Below are positions 36,038 to 43,483 of a stretch of DNA of 64,000 bases, piece after piece. The stretch comes from Devosia sp. A16 (GTDB taxonomy: Bacteria; Pseudomonadota; Alphaproteobacteria; Rhizobiales; Devosiaceae): positions 372,001 through 436,000 of the forward strand of contig NZ_CP012945.1 in the NCBI RefSeq assembly GCF_001402915.1, read 5' to 3'. Position numbers and translations under genes: made by a program. The notes beneath the pieces were generated by a model. The model saw only the letters and a program-made list of their open reading frames with translations. It searched no databases and had not been told where the DNA came from. How positions within the stretch are numbered: position 1 is the stretch's first letter; every line of letters starts with the position of its first letter.

Positions 36038-36778
36038 ATGGAGACCGCCCCCGTGCCCAGTTCACTCAATCGCCGCGATGCCCTGCGTCTTGTCGCCGTC
36101 ACCGCCGCCGGTGGCGCGCTGATGAGCCAGGAGGCCTTCGCGCAGGAAGCAGGCGCCGCGACGAGCGCAAAGAGCACCTCGGGCCTGATGCCCGACGCCG
36201 ATGTCTGCGTCATCACCCCGGAAGTCACTGAAGGGCCCTATTACTTCGATCCCAAGCTGGAGCGGGCCGACATCACCGAGGGCACCCAGCAGGGCGTCGC
36301 CACCACGGTGCGGCTGCAGATCGTCGATGGCAGCTGCCGGCCGCTCGAGGGGGCGCGTGTCGATATCTGGCACTGCAATGCCGAGGGCCTCTACTCGGGC
36401 TATGCCAACCAGACCGGCGGCCTCGACACGACCGGCCAGACCTTCCTGCGCGGCACCCAGTTTGCCGGCGCCAACGGCATCGTCGCGTTCGAGACGATCT
36501 ATCCCGGCTGGTATGCCGGCCGCACCACCCACATCCACTTCAAGGTGTTCCTCGACGAGCGGACCGTGCTCACCGGCCAGCTGTTCTTCCCCGATGCGCT
36601 GAGCCAGTTCATCTACCAGAACATCGAACCCTATTCCGCCCGGGCCGCGGCCCGCGACGTGCTCAACGGCAACGACAACATCGCCAGCCGGGCCACCCGT
36701 GCCTCCTTCGCCTATGTGAAGGAGCTCGACCAGCGCTATCTCGTCGCCATGATCATCGGCGTCGATCCCAACGCGTAG
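36038..36778 (+). CDS. Tat-exported intradiol ring-cleavage dioxygenase
   Basis: A 246-residue protein with a twin-Arg signal (SSLNRRDALRLVAVTAAGGA). The intradiol dioxygenase domain follows, with the non-haem Fe(III) ligands of this family visible: Tyr in EGPYYFDP, Tyr in the GLYSGYANQ/YPGWYAGR region, and the two His of TTHIHFKVF. WHCNAEGLYSGY is the usual domain core. Exported members of this family are less studied than protocatechuate and catechol dioxygenases, and the substrate is unknown. No other aromatic degradation gene is nearby. Confidence 0.88.
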   Translation: METAPVPSSLNRRDALRLVAVTAAGGALMSQEAFAQEAGAATSAKSTSGLMPDADVCVITPEVTEGPYYFDPKLERADITEGTQQGVATTVRLQIVDGSCRPLEGARVDIWHCNAEGLYSGYANQTGGLDTTGQTFLRGTQFAGANGIVAFETIYPGWYAGRTTHIHFKVFLDERTVLTGQLFFPDALSQFIYQNIEPYSARAAARDVLNGNDNIASRATRASFAYVKELDQRYLVAMIIGVDPNA

Positions 36779-36904
36779 TCGTCGACCGGCTTCGGCGGCG
36801 CCCCCGCCGGCGCTGGCCGCCCGCCGCCGAATGGCGCGATGAGCGCACCATCGACGGAGACGAGCGTCAGCCTGATGCTGGGGATCAAGGGCATCCGATA
36901 AGGC

Positions 36905-36933
36905 AAAAGGGCGGCCCGATGGACCGCCCTTTT
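36905..36933. terminator. Bidirectional rho-independent terminator
   Basis: AAAAGGGCGG-cccgatgga-CCGCCCTTTT is a GC stem with A and T tails on either side. It serves the dioxygenase gene on the plus strand and rhlE on the minus strand. Confidence 0.8.
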
Positions 36934-36957
36934 CATTTGCGAGTTCTCTCAGTCGTC

Positions 36958-37054
36958 GATTCCCTCCCCCTTGAGGGGAGGGATTGAGGGAGGGGGTGGT
37001 GCGGTGATCACAGATTGATCCCCCCACCCCTCCCCTCTAGAGGACGGGGAGCAG
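36958..37054. repeat. G+C-rich inverted repeat after rhlE
   Basis: CTCCCCCTTGAGGGGAGG and CCCCTCCCCTCTAGAGG units face each other around GGTGATCACAGATTGATC. No gene is visible in 36779-37057 apart from the terminator and this repeat. Confidence 0.6.
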
Positions 37055-37057
37055 AAG

Positions 37058-38584
37058 TCACCCCGCCGCGCGTTCGCCTTCGCGGCGCTGCCGGCCGGCG
37101 TCCTTCTGCTTCTTGTTCCAGCGCTGCTTGGGTGCCGGGGTGCCCTGCCCGGTGGGCTTTTCCCACCAGGCTGGCGCGGTCGCCGGCGCGCCGCCATTGT
37201 GCGAGACGTTGCTGCCCTTGCCGGCGCCGCCACGCACCTGCTGCGCGTTGCCGCGCTGCTGCTGCTGGTTGCCACCGGGAGCCGCATGGCCCTCCCCGCC
37301 GCGCTTGCGGCCGTCGACGATCGCCGCCTTCTTGGCGCCGGAGAAGTGCCGGCCGGCATTGGCGTGCTTGCGCTGCCCATCGGGACGCGGGGCCTGCGGG
37401 CGCGGCGGCTGGCGCTGGGCACGCACCTGGGCGGCGTCGATCACTTCGCCGCCATTGCCCTTGAGCTCGCCACTGACCGGCAGGGTCTTGCGGATCAGCC
37501 GCTCGACGTCGCGCAGCTTGCCGCGCTCGGTGCCGTCACAGAGCGTGATCGCAAAGCCCGAGGCGCCGTTGCGCGCCGTGCGGCCGATGCGGTGCACGTA
37601 GTTCTCAGGATCGTCCGGCAGCTCGTAGTTGATCACGTGGGTGATGTTCTGCACGTCGATGCCGCGCGCCGCGATATCGGTGGCGACGAGGATGCGCACC
37701 GAACCGTTGGCAAAGCCTTTGAGCGCAGCCTGGCGGGCGTTGTTGGATTTGTTGCCGTGGATCGCCGCGGCCTCGTGCCCGTCGATCGCGAGGTTCTTTG
37801 CCACCCGATCGGCACCGTGCTTGGTGCGCGAGAAGATGATGACGCGGCTGAGGCTTTCGTCCTCGAGCAGCTTGTTGAGCACGCCACGCTTCTCCTTCGA
37901 ACCGGCGAGGATCACCCGCTGATCGATGGTGCCGGCGGTCTGCGCCGGCGGGTTGGCTTCGACCCGCACCGGATCGTTCAACAGCCCCTTGGCGAGCTCG
38001 GCGATTTCAGGCGCCATGGTGGCCGAGAACATCGCGGTCTGCCGGCGCGGGCCGATGGCGGCGGCGATCTGCTTGACGGCGTTGATGAAGCCCATGTCGA
38101 GCATGCGGTCGGCTTCATCGAGCACCAGCCAGCGCGTCTCGGTGAGGCGCAGCTTCCTGTCGTCGATCAGGTCCTTGAGGCGGCCGGGGGTGGCGATCAC
38201 CACGTCGACGCCGCGCGCGATCTTCTGGATCTGCCCGCCGCGCGAGGCGCCGCCGAGCACCAGCACGGTCGAGAGCTTGGCGCCCGCCAGCTTGTGCAGC
38301 ACTTCGTCGATCTGCACCGCCAGTTCGCGGGTCGGCGCGAGGATCAGCGCCCTGGTTGTCATCGGGTTCGGACGGCCGCTCAACGCCGCGATCCCGGCAA
38401 GGATCGGCAGGCCGAACGCAGCGGTCTTGCCCGAGCCGGTCTGGGCGATACCCATGATGTCACGACGCTCGAGCTGCGGCGGAATGGCTTTCGCCTGGAT
38501 CGGCGTGGGAGTGTCGAAACCGGCAGCGGTCAGCGCGCTCAACAGCTGCGCCGGCAGGCCGAGTTCGGAAAAGGAAGTGGTCAA
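37058..38584 (-). CDS. rhlE: DEAD-box RNA helicase (RhlE-type)
   Basis: An ATP-dependent RNA helicase of 508 residues. Motifs in order: FSELGLPAQLLSAL and TPIQAKAIP (Q motif), AQTGSGKT (I), APTRELAVQ (Ia), TPGRL (Ib), VLDEADRM (II), SAT (III), IIFSRTKHGAD, ATDIAARGIDV (V) and HRIGRTARNG (VI). The C-terminal ~130 residues are basic, Gln/Gly-rich and disordered, suited to RNA binding. The start codon appears to be TTG at 38584, with no ATG in a better place. A small frame ends 11 bases upstream. Confidence 0.94.
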   Translation of the reverse strand: MTTSFSELGLPAQLLSALTAAGFDTPTPIQAKAIPPQLERRDIMGIAQTGSGKTAAFGLPILAGIAALSGRPNPMTTRALILAPTRELAVQIDEVLHKLAGAKLSTVLVLGGASRGGQIQKIARGVDVVIATPGRLKDLIDDRKLRLTETRWLVLDEADRMLDMGFINAVKQIAAAIGPRRQTAMFSATMAPEIAELAKGLLNDPVRVEANPPAQTAGTIDQRVILAGSKEKRGVLNKLLEDESLSRVIIFSRTKHGADRVAKNLAIDGHEAAAIHGNKSNNARQAALKGFANGSVRILVATDIAARGIDVQNITHVINYELPDDPENYVHRIGRTARNGASGFAITLCDGTERGKLRDVERLIRKTLPVSGELKGNGGEVIDAAQVRAQRQPPRPQAPRPDGQRKHANAGRHFSGAKKAAIVDGRKRGGEGHAAPGGNQQQQRGNAQQVRGGAGKGSNVSHNGGAPATAPAWWEKPTGQGTPAPKQRWNKKQKDAGRQRREGERAAG

Positions 38585-38595
38585 TGGTCAAACTT

Positions 38596-38799
38596 TCATT
38601 GGCGCGCTCCGGGCCAATCGGTGCGCTTGGGTCGCCAAACCCATTTGGGCTCAGCGTGATCAATCGATGCAATGGCGACGGGATTGCCGCACGGTTGCGC
38701 TGTCTCCCGGTGTTCCCGCGACTCTGGCGGGGGACATTTCCGGGGCACTTCGCCGCTCACCGTTTTTGGCCAGTAAGAAGAGAAGTCCATCGCCGTCAT
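38596..38799 (-). CDS. Possible small protein upstream of rhlE (67 aa)
   Basis: The frame begins MTAMDFSSYWPKTVSGEV and ends PKWVWRPKRTDWPGARQ, with an unusual Trp-rich basic end. Its stop lies 11 bases before the TTG start of rhlE, so translation could be coupled. There is no clear ribosome site, and the family is not recognised. It could instead be part of a long rhlE leader. Confidence 0.3.
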   Translation of the reverse strand: MTAMDFSSYWPKTVSGEVPRKCPPPESREHRETAQPCGNPVAIASIDHAEPKWVWRPKRTDWPGARQ

Positions 38800-38918
38800 C
38801 GCGCGTGTTTCCCGATGGAACGGGACGAGTGCGCGGGGCGAATGATCCGCATATGGGCGATATGTGCCGGATTGGCAAGGGATTTCGCGCAGGGAGCTAT
38901 GCGGGGGTGCTGACTGAA

Positions 38919-39045
38919 GCAGACGGCCTCCTTCCCGGCCTCCCCCATGAAGGGGGAGGTGAAGAGGAGAGTTCGCGGCTCGATGGTGCCCGATACTCAA
39001 TGCGGCACCTCCCCCCTTGTGGGGGAGGATGGGAGGGGGCCGTCT
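38919..39045. repeat. Inverted repeat (GCAGACGGCC family)
   Basis: Sister copy of 19699-19830, with CTCCCCCATGAAGGGGGAG and CTCCCCCCTTGTGGGGGAG hairpins. It fills much of the gap between rhlE and the RHH gene. Confidence 0.8.
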
Positions 39046-39081
39046 CTATCAGTCGGCGCGCAAAACCCCACCTGGGCAGAA

Positions 39082-39130
39082 ATGACGCCATCACTACACA
39101 TGATGACGTCATATTGACATTGACATGACG
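39082..39130. promoter_or_regulatory. Cluster of TGACGTCA-like sites before the RHH gene
   Basis: ATGACGCCAT, the perfect palindrome ATGACGTCAT (39103-39112), two TTGACAT units (39114 and 39120) and CATGACG follow one another within 50 bases. RHH proteins bind such short palindromic arrays, so autoregulation by the next gene is plausible. The TTGACA units could also serve as a -35 box. Confidence 0.5.
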
Positions 39131-39155
39131 CCGCTCCGATGTCATTCGTTGCGCC

Positions 39156-39683
39156 ATGGACCTGACCCCACACATCGACAGCCTGCGGCGTGACTTGATT
39201 GCTGCAGCAGAAGTTGCAGCTCCCGAAACCCGTGCCGCCACTGAGCGCCTGCTGTTCGCCCTGAGCCCGGCTGTGCGGCTGGCGCTGATGGATGCGATCA
39301 GCCAAGCCGCCGCCGAGATCACTTCGAGGATGCCCAGTGGTGGCGTCGAGGTGCGACTCAACGGCCGCGAGCTGGATTTCGTGCTGCAACTGCCGCCCGC
39401 AGAGACCGCCAGCCCCGCTCCATCGCTCGAGGAGGCCGATGATGACGGCAGCCTGGCTCGCATTTCGCTGCGCATGCCGGAGACGATGAAGGCGAAAGCC
39501 GAGGAACTGGCGGCGCGTTCCGGCCAATCGCTCAACAACTGGCTGGTCACGGTCGTTCGGTCAGCCACCCGGGGCGATCTCCCGCCGGTCGGCCCGGCCG
39601 GTGCTTTTCCGGCCACTGACCCGTTCGGCGGTAAGCGGGGCAACCGCCGCATGACTGGCTGGATCAAGCCGACCGAACCCTGA
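39156..39683 (+). CDS. Ribbon-helix-helix domain protein
   Basis: A 175-residue protein with a mostly helical N-terminal half. A C-terminal RHH motif of the Arc/HicB kind covers about residues 100-140 (LARISLRMPETMKAKAEELAARSGQSLNNWLVTVV). A Gly/Pro/Arg-rich tail follows. The RHH part suggests DNA binding as a dimer. It lies 29 bases before a DUF4097 gene. It may be the regulator of the pair; it is not a toxin-antitoxin system by sequence, as no toxin is adjacent. Confidence 0.8.
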   Translation: MDLTPHIDSLRRDLIAAAEVAAPETRAATERLLFALSPAVRLALMDAISQAAAEITSRMPSGGVEVRLNGRELDFVLQLPPAETASPAPSLEEADDDGSLARISLRMPETMKAKAEELAARSGQSLNNWLVTVVRSATRGDLPPVGPAGAFPATDPFGGKRGNRRMTGWIKPTEP

Positions 39684-39712
39684 ACCGCAGCTTCCGCAAC
39701 AGGAGAGACGAG

Positions 39713-40546
39713 ATGACCATGCATCGCTTCGAGACGCGCCAGCCAGTCCGGCTGCTTACCGAGATCGGCAAGGGTTCGGTGAAGGTCGTTGCCGCTGAAA
39801 GCACCGAGACCATTGTCGAACTGACCGGCCGAGACGCCGATCAGGTCCGCGTCAGCCAGGACGGCGACCAGATATTGGTGATCGGCCCGAAGCAGCATGA
39901 CGGGTTCTTCGGCGGCGACACGCGGCTCGATGCCGTCATCACCGTGCCAAGCGCCAGCGATGTCGCCGTGCGGACCGGCAGCGGCGACATCAGCGTCGTC
40001 GGCAGCGTCGGAATAACCCATCTGAAGAGCGGCTCGGGCGACCTGGTCGTGGATACGGCGACCGGCGCGATGGTGCTGGATACCGGCTCGGGCGACATTC
40101 GCGTCGAGCGCGCCGGCGATGAGGTCAAGGCACGAAGCGGTTCGGGTGACGTGCTCGTCGCGGAAGCGGCTGCACTGGTCGAAGTTTCGACCGGCTCCGG
40201 TGACGTGCAACTGGGCACAACGCGCGGCTCCGCCTCGGTGAAGACCGGGTCGGGCGACATCAAGGTCGGGGATGCCGGGACTGACGTGACGCTCAAGACC
40301 GGGTCGGGCGATCTGACGATCGGTACGGCACGTCGTGGCCGGGTCACCGTCGAGGGCGCCACCGGCGATGCGCATGTTGGCGTCCCCTCGGGCATCGCCG
40401 TATGGACCGATATTTCGACCGTCACGGGCCGCATTCACTCGACCCTGCGGGGCGCCGGCCAGCCGGCAGACGGCGCCGATCACCTCGAGATTCGCGCCAG
40501 GATGGTCACTGGCGATGTCATCCTGACCGAAATCCAGGGGGCGTGA
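39713..40546 (+). CDS. DUF4097 beta-repeat protein
   Basis: A 277-residue protein with about seven repeats containing the tetrapeptide GSGD at 16-20 residue spacing (RTGSGDISVV, KSGSGDLVVD, DTGSGDIRVE, RSGSGDVLVA, STGSGDVQLG, KTGSGDIKVG, KTGSGDLTIG). This pattern is typical of a right-handed beta solenoid of the DUF4097 family. There is no signal peptide or membrane segment, so the protein appears cytoplasmic. CAGGAGAGACGAG stands before the ATG. Probably an operon with the RHH gene. Function unknown; a structural or scaffold role is possible. Confidence 0.85.
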   Translation: MTMHRFETRQPVRLLTEIGKGSVKVVAAESTETIVELTGRDADQVRVSQDGDQILVIGPKQHDGFFGGDTRLDAVITVPSASDVAVRTGSGDISVVGSVGITHLKSGSGDLVVDTATGAMVLDTGSGDIRVERAGDEVKARSGSGDVLVAEAAALVEVSTGSGDVQLGTTRGSASVKTGSGDIKVGDAGTDVTLKTGSGDLTIGTARRGRVTVEGATGDAHVGVPSGIAVWTDISTVTGRIHSTLRGAGQPADGADHLEIRARMVTGDVILTEIQGA

Positions 40547-40554
40547 ACCGCCCC

Positions 40555-41349
40555 TCAGATTCCCCCATACCAATCATAGCCGTGATCTTCCCAGTAGCCT
40601 CCCTGCCCCAGGCCGAACCGGGCGAAACTGTCGACCAGCTCGATGGTATGGACATATTTGGGCTGCTTGTAGCCCAGTGCCCGTTCGATGCGGATGCGGA
40701 CCGGAGCGCCGTTGGCGACCGGTAGTGCCGCATCGTTGAGGCCGAACGCCGCGATGGTCTGCGGGTGGAAGGCGTCGATCAGGTCGGAGCTGGTGTAATA
40801 GGCCTCCGGCGCCGAGAGTCCGCCGCCCATCTGGTCGTAACAGTGATAGACCGCGAACTTCGCCTCAGGCTTCACCCTGGCCTCGTCGAGCAGCCGGCTC
40901 AGCGGCACGCCCGTCCACTTGGCGATGCAGCTCCAGCCCTCGACGCAGTCATGCCGGGTGATCTGGGTGCGCGCCGGCATGTTCTGGAGCTCGGCGAGCG
41001 AATACTCCTTCGGCGTCTCCACCAGCCCGGTGATCCTGAGCTTGTAGGCCGCAAAGCCGCTCGCCTCGAGATCGCGGTAGAGCTCGATGTTGCGCGGGTC
41101 GGTTGAGCCGTTCGGCCGCTGCCCCTGGCGGATCTCGCTCGGGGAGAACTCCTTGGCCAGAGCCTGCTCGCCGACCAGCGCCCGTTGCGCGGTATAGGTC
41201 AGCTGGTTGGCCCGCTCGAGAAAGTTACGCACCGGATGGTCGCGCTGGCCGAGGAAATCGAACTGGTCGCAGCCGGCCAGCACCAGCGAGCCGGCCGACG
41301 CTGCACCGAGCCCGAGCAGCCGGCGGCGGTTCAGGATCAACCGGCTCAT
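40555..41349 (-). CDS. Molybdopterin-dependent oxidoreductase, YedY/MsrP-like
   Basis: A 264-residue protein of the sulfite oxidase/YedY fold. The N-terminus combines a twin-Arg motif (LNRRRLLGLGAASAG) with a lipobox ending at Cys27 (LVLAGC), so a Tat-exported lipoprotein is likely. The molybdenum ligand is Cys135 in TRHDCVEGWSCIAKWTGVPL. Other family parts are TGLVETPKEYSL and GYKQPKYVHTIEL. MsrP-type enzymes reduce methionine sulfoxide in periplasmic proteins. Its ATG overlaps the stop of the cytochrome b gene (ATGA). The Met-rich peptide and SigF/NrsF upstream favour a methionine-repair role. Confidence 0.9.
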   Translation of the reverse strand: MSRLILNRRRLLGLGAASAGSLVLAGCDQFDFLGQRDHPVRNFLERANQLTYTAQRALVGEQALAKEFSPSEIRQGQRPNGSTDPRNIELYRDLEASGFAAYKLRITGLVETPKEYSLAELQNMPARTQITRHDCVEGWSCIAKWTGVPLSRLLDEARVKPEAKFAVYHCYDQMGGGLSAPEAYYTSSDLIDAFHPQTIAAFGLNDAALPVANGAPVRIRIERALGYKQPKYVHTIELVDSFARFGLGQGGYWEDHGYDWYGGI

Positions 41350-42341
41350 TTCGACTTCTCCTTACCCGGCGCACCGGCTGCCTGCTCCCCTGAGGGGATG
41401 GGGGTGGGGGTCCATCGGTGATCACCGGACCACCCCCTCCATCGTTCCCTCCCCTCAAGGGGGAGGGAGGCGCTGCGGCGAGACCCAGAGTCCGGCTCGG
41501 TGCCCGGGCTGGTGCGATAGTTGCCCGTGATCATCGAGCGCAGTTCGTTGATCGGCCCCGCCAGCACCACCATGGCGATATGCACCACGAAGAACAGCAC
41601 CAGCAGCAGCATCACGATGAAGTGGATGGTGCGCGCCGTCTGCCGGCCGCCGAACAGTTCGACCAGCCACGGCCAGCCGGCATTCATCGTCGGCGACATC
41701 GAGAGCCCGGTGAGGATGATCAGCGGGAACAAGATGAAGAACACCCCGAAATAGGCGAATTTCTGCAGCGGCGTATAGCTGCGGCCGTGATGGAATTTGA
41801 AGCGCAGATGCGCCCAGATATCGCCGGGGAGCTCCCTGAGGTCGCGCGGCTTGAGGATCACGTCGCGCCACAGGTGGCCGTTGGCGAGGCTCGACAGCAG
41901 CCAGATGGCGAGTGCGCCCGAGAGTACCCAGGCAAAAAAGAAATGCACCACCCGACCGGTGGCAAGGTCGCGGAACGACGGGATGGTGGCCCAGCCGGGG
42001 AAGCCGACGAAGTTGGGGTTCCCCCTAAGGTCGCTCATCCCGAGCACCCCGGTGGTGTCGAACTTCTGGCCGAACACCGTGGTGAAGCCGCGCGGCCCCG
42101 CGTCGGTGTTCTCCGCCCCGATCCTCAGGATCGCATTGTCGAACGCGAAGCCCGACTGCTGCCCGACATAGAGCGCCGGATGGGCGTTCCAGATCTGCAG
42201 GCCACTCAGCAGCAGGAAGAACATGGCGATCGCCCACACCCAGTGGGTGATGCGGGTCAGGACCGCCTGCCGATAGATCAGCGGACCTTTCGCCTTCACA
42301 GGTTTGCCAACCTCGACTCTGTCGATTGCCTGATCGGTCAT
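41346..42341 (-). CDS. Cytochrome b subunit for the YedY-like oxidoreductase
   Basis: A 331-residue membrane protein of the cytochrome b561/formate dehydrogenase-gamma type, with about four or five membrane spans. Haem-ligand His candidates are in RITHWVWAIAMFF, GRVVHFFFAWVLSG and ARTIHFIVMLLLVLFFVVHIAM. It would pass quinol electrons to the oxidoreductase encoded next. It is larger than MsrQ and of another subfamily. The last ~45 residues (from about SGSRRSAS) are encoded by a palindromic repeat and are unlikely to be original family sequence. Confidence 0.88.
   Translation of the reverse strand: MTDQAIDRVEVGKPVKAKGPLIYRQAVLTRITHWVWAIAMFFLLLSGLQIWNAHPALYVGQQSGFAFDNAILRIGAENTDAGPRGFTTVFGQKFDTTGVLGMSDLRGNPNFVGFPGWATIPSFRDLATGRVVHFFFAWVLSGALAIWLLSSLANGHLWRDVILKPRDLRELPGDIWAHLRFKFHHGRSYTPLQKFAYFGVFFILFPLIILTGLSMSPTMNAGWPWLVELFGGRQTARTIHFIVMLLLVLFFVVHIAMVVLAGPINELRSMITGNYRTSPGTEPDSGSRRSASLPLEGRERWRGWSGDHRWTPTPIPSGEQAAGAPGKEKSK
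41383..41472. repeat. Palindromic repeat inside the 3' end of the cytochrome b gene
   Basis: CTGCTCCCCTGAGGGGATGG and CCCTCCCCTCAAGGGGGAGG units flank GGTGATCACC. The repeat is read through in frame, which lengthens the cytochrome b by a Pro/Arg/Gly-rich tail. Confidence 0.75.
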
Positions 42342-42365
42342 CGTGTCCCCGATGGTTTCCGGCGT

Positions 42366-42407
42366 CGCTCCCCGCCTGCCCTTCTAGGAACGGCAGTTCG
42401 GGGAGCG
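42366..42407. other. Strong hairpin between the Met-rich peptide gene and cytochrome b
   Basis: CGCTCCCCG and CGGGGAGCG, each joined to CTGCC/GGCAG, form a long stem. There is no T run, so it may slow rather than stop transcription and would give more Met-rich peptide mRNA than oxidoreductase mRNA. Confidence 0.5.
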
Positions 42408-42429
42408 ATTGCAGCCTATCACGGATAGT

Positions 42430-42771
42430 TTATTGCGCCGGCGCCATGGCGCCCTCGGCCATGGGCGTCGCGGACATGGCGTCGCCCTGCATGGCGTCAC
42501 CCTGCATCGCGCCGCCGCTCATCGCCATGTTGTGCTGGTCGTGGCAGAGCTTGGTGGCGTCGTCCTTCTTCATCGCATCGGCCTCCATGCCGGCCTTCTC
42601 GAGGCAGGCCTTCAACATCTCGTCCGGCGTCATCGCCATGGGATCGGCGGCCATGGCGTCGCCGGCCATCGGCTCGGCCGCCATCGGCGTCGCCATGGCG
42701 TCCTCGGCAGCGACGTTGCCCGCAAAGCCCAGAGCGGCCGCAAGGGCGAGGGCGGAAAGAATGGTCTTCAT
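42430..42771 (-). CDS. Periplasmic methionine-rich peptide (MrpX-like)
   Basis: This 113-residue protein has a signal peptide (1-22, ending GNVAA). The mature 91 residues hold 16 Met (26, 30, 35, 40, 45, 47, 52, 62, 67, 82, 84, 89, 94, 99, 104, 109), many at five-residue spacing in units such as GDAM and ATPM, plus two Cys (56, 76). The composition (Met, Ala, Asp/Glu) fits a sacrificial oxidant sink as described for MrpX of Azospira suillum. It is preceded by GGGAGA and a GTAACC-N16-CGAA promoter. A metal-binding role for the Met clusters is the alternative. Confidence 0.8.
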   Translation of the reverse strand: MKTILSALALAAALGFAGNVAAEDAMATPMAAEPMAGDAMAADPMAMTPDEMLKACLEKAGMEADAMKKDDATKLCHDQHNMAMSGGAMQGDAMQGDAMSATPMAEGAMAPAQ

Positions 42772-42817
42772 CGGAAATCTCCCGTTGGCCGCTCGTCGCG
42801 GCGGTTACGTGGAGAAG

Positions 42818-42843
42818 TTCGCGGTCGGGGCCCCGGCGGTTAC
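42818..42843 (-). promoter_or_regulatory. SigF-type promoter of the Met-rich peptide gene
   Basis: On the minus strand GTAACC (42843-42838), 16 bases, then CGAA (42821-42818). This is exactly the consensus I recall for Caulobacter SigF promoters. Transcription would begin near 42810, leaving a leader of about 40 bases. Confidence 0.8.
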
Positions 42844-42888
42844 CGTCGTCACGCGTTCGTGACAACGCGACAGATCTCGCCGCGCGGT

Positions 42889-42914
42889 GTAACCTTTCGG
42901 GCCTGGCGAACGAA
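42889..42914 (+). promoter_or_regulatory. SigF-type promoter of the sigF-nrsF operon
   Basis: GTAACC (42889-42894), 16 bases, then CGAA (42911-42914), a second exact copy of the same promoter on the other strand. It implies autoregulation. The expected transcript start (about 42920-42923) is only a few bases before the ATG at 42926. Confidence 0.8.
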
Positions 42915-42925
42915 TTCAGGATTCA

Positions 42926-43483
42926 ATGAGCGTCACCTCGGACATGGAAGCGCGGCTTCGCGCGCTGATGCTGAAGGCGCTCGAGGGCGACGCAGGCGCC
43001 TATCGCACGCTGCTCGAAGAGTTGCGCCGCTATCTGCGGCCATATTTCCTGCGCCGCCTCACCCCCGGTCTCGCCGCCAACAGCGACGATCTCGTGCAGG
43101 ACACCCTGATGGCCATCCATACACGACGGCTGACCTATGACCGCGCCCAGCCGCTCACCGCCTGGGTGCATGCCATCGCCCGCTACAAGCTGATCGACCA
43201 TTTCCGCCGCAGCAGGGTGCGCGCCACCGTGCCGCTGGAAGACGATGCCGCCTTGTTCGCCCGCGACGAGGCCGGCGACGCCAGTGCCAGGATGGACGTC
43301 GATGCGGTATTGGCCACCCTGCCCTCCCGCCCGGCCGAGCTGATCCGTCAGACCCGGCTGGAGGGCGCCTCGATCGCCGAGGCCGCGGCCCGCACCGGCA
43401 TGTCGGAATCGGCAGTGAAAGTCTCGATCCATCGCGGGCTCAGGTCGCTCGCCGACCGTTTCGGAGGACGCTCCGATGAGTGA
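42926..43483 (+). CDS. sigF: ECF sigma factor, SigF type
   Basis: A 185-residue ECF sigma factor. Region 2 is seen in LRRYLRPYFLRRL ... NSDDLVQDTLMAIHTRRLTYDRAQPLTAWVHAIARYKLIDHFRR. Region 4 is in LPSRPAELIRQTRLEGASIAEAAARTGMSESAVKVSIHRGLRSL. The adjoining DUF1109/NrsF gene and the GTAACC-N16-CGAA promoter place it in the SigF/NrsF group. It overlaps nrsF by eight bases. A second possible start, ATG at 42944, would give a more normal leader. Its targets here are likely itself and the Met-rich peptide gene, perhaps with the oxidoreductase genes behind it. Confidence 0.9.
   Translation: MSVTSDMEARLRALMLKALEGDAGAYRTLLEELRRYLRPYFLRRLTPGLAANSDDLVQDTLMAIHTRRLTYDRAQPLTAWVHAIARYKLIDHFRRSRVRATVPLEDDAALFARDEAGDASARMDVDAVLATLPSRPAELIRQTRLEGASIAEAAARTGMSESAVKVSIHRGLRSLADRFGGRSDE

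Noticed and set aside
36736-36936. 66-codon minus-strand frame between the dioxygenase gene and rhlE
   Set aside because: It overlaps the 3' end of the dioxygenase gene and the terminator; no supporting feature.
38584-38913. 109-codon plus-strand frame upstream of rhlE
   Set aside because: No ribosome site, no recognisable pattern, and opposite in direction to the leader expected for rhlE.
39156-39683. Toxin-antitoxin module
   Set aside because: The RHH domain is antitoxin-like, but the neighbour is a DUF4097 beta-repeat protein and no toxin fold is adjacent.
42772-42830. Second GTAACC box at about 42807-42812 (minus strand) as another SigF promoter
   Set aside because: The six bases are present but no CGAA follows at 16 bases; the exact match is the box at 42838-42843.
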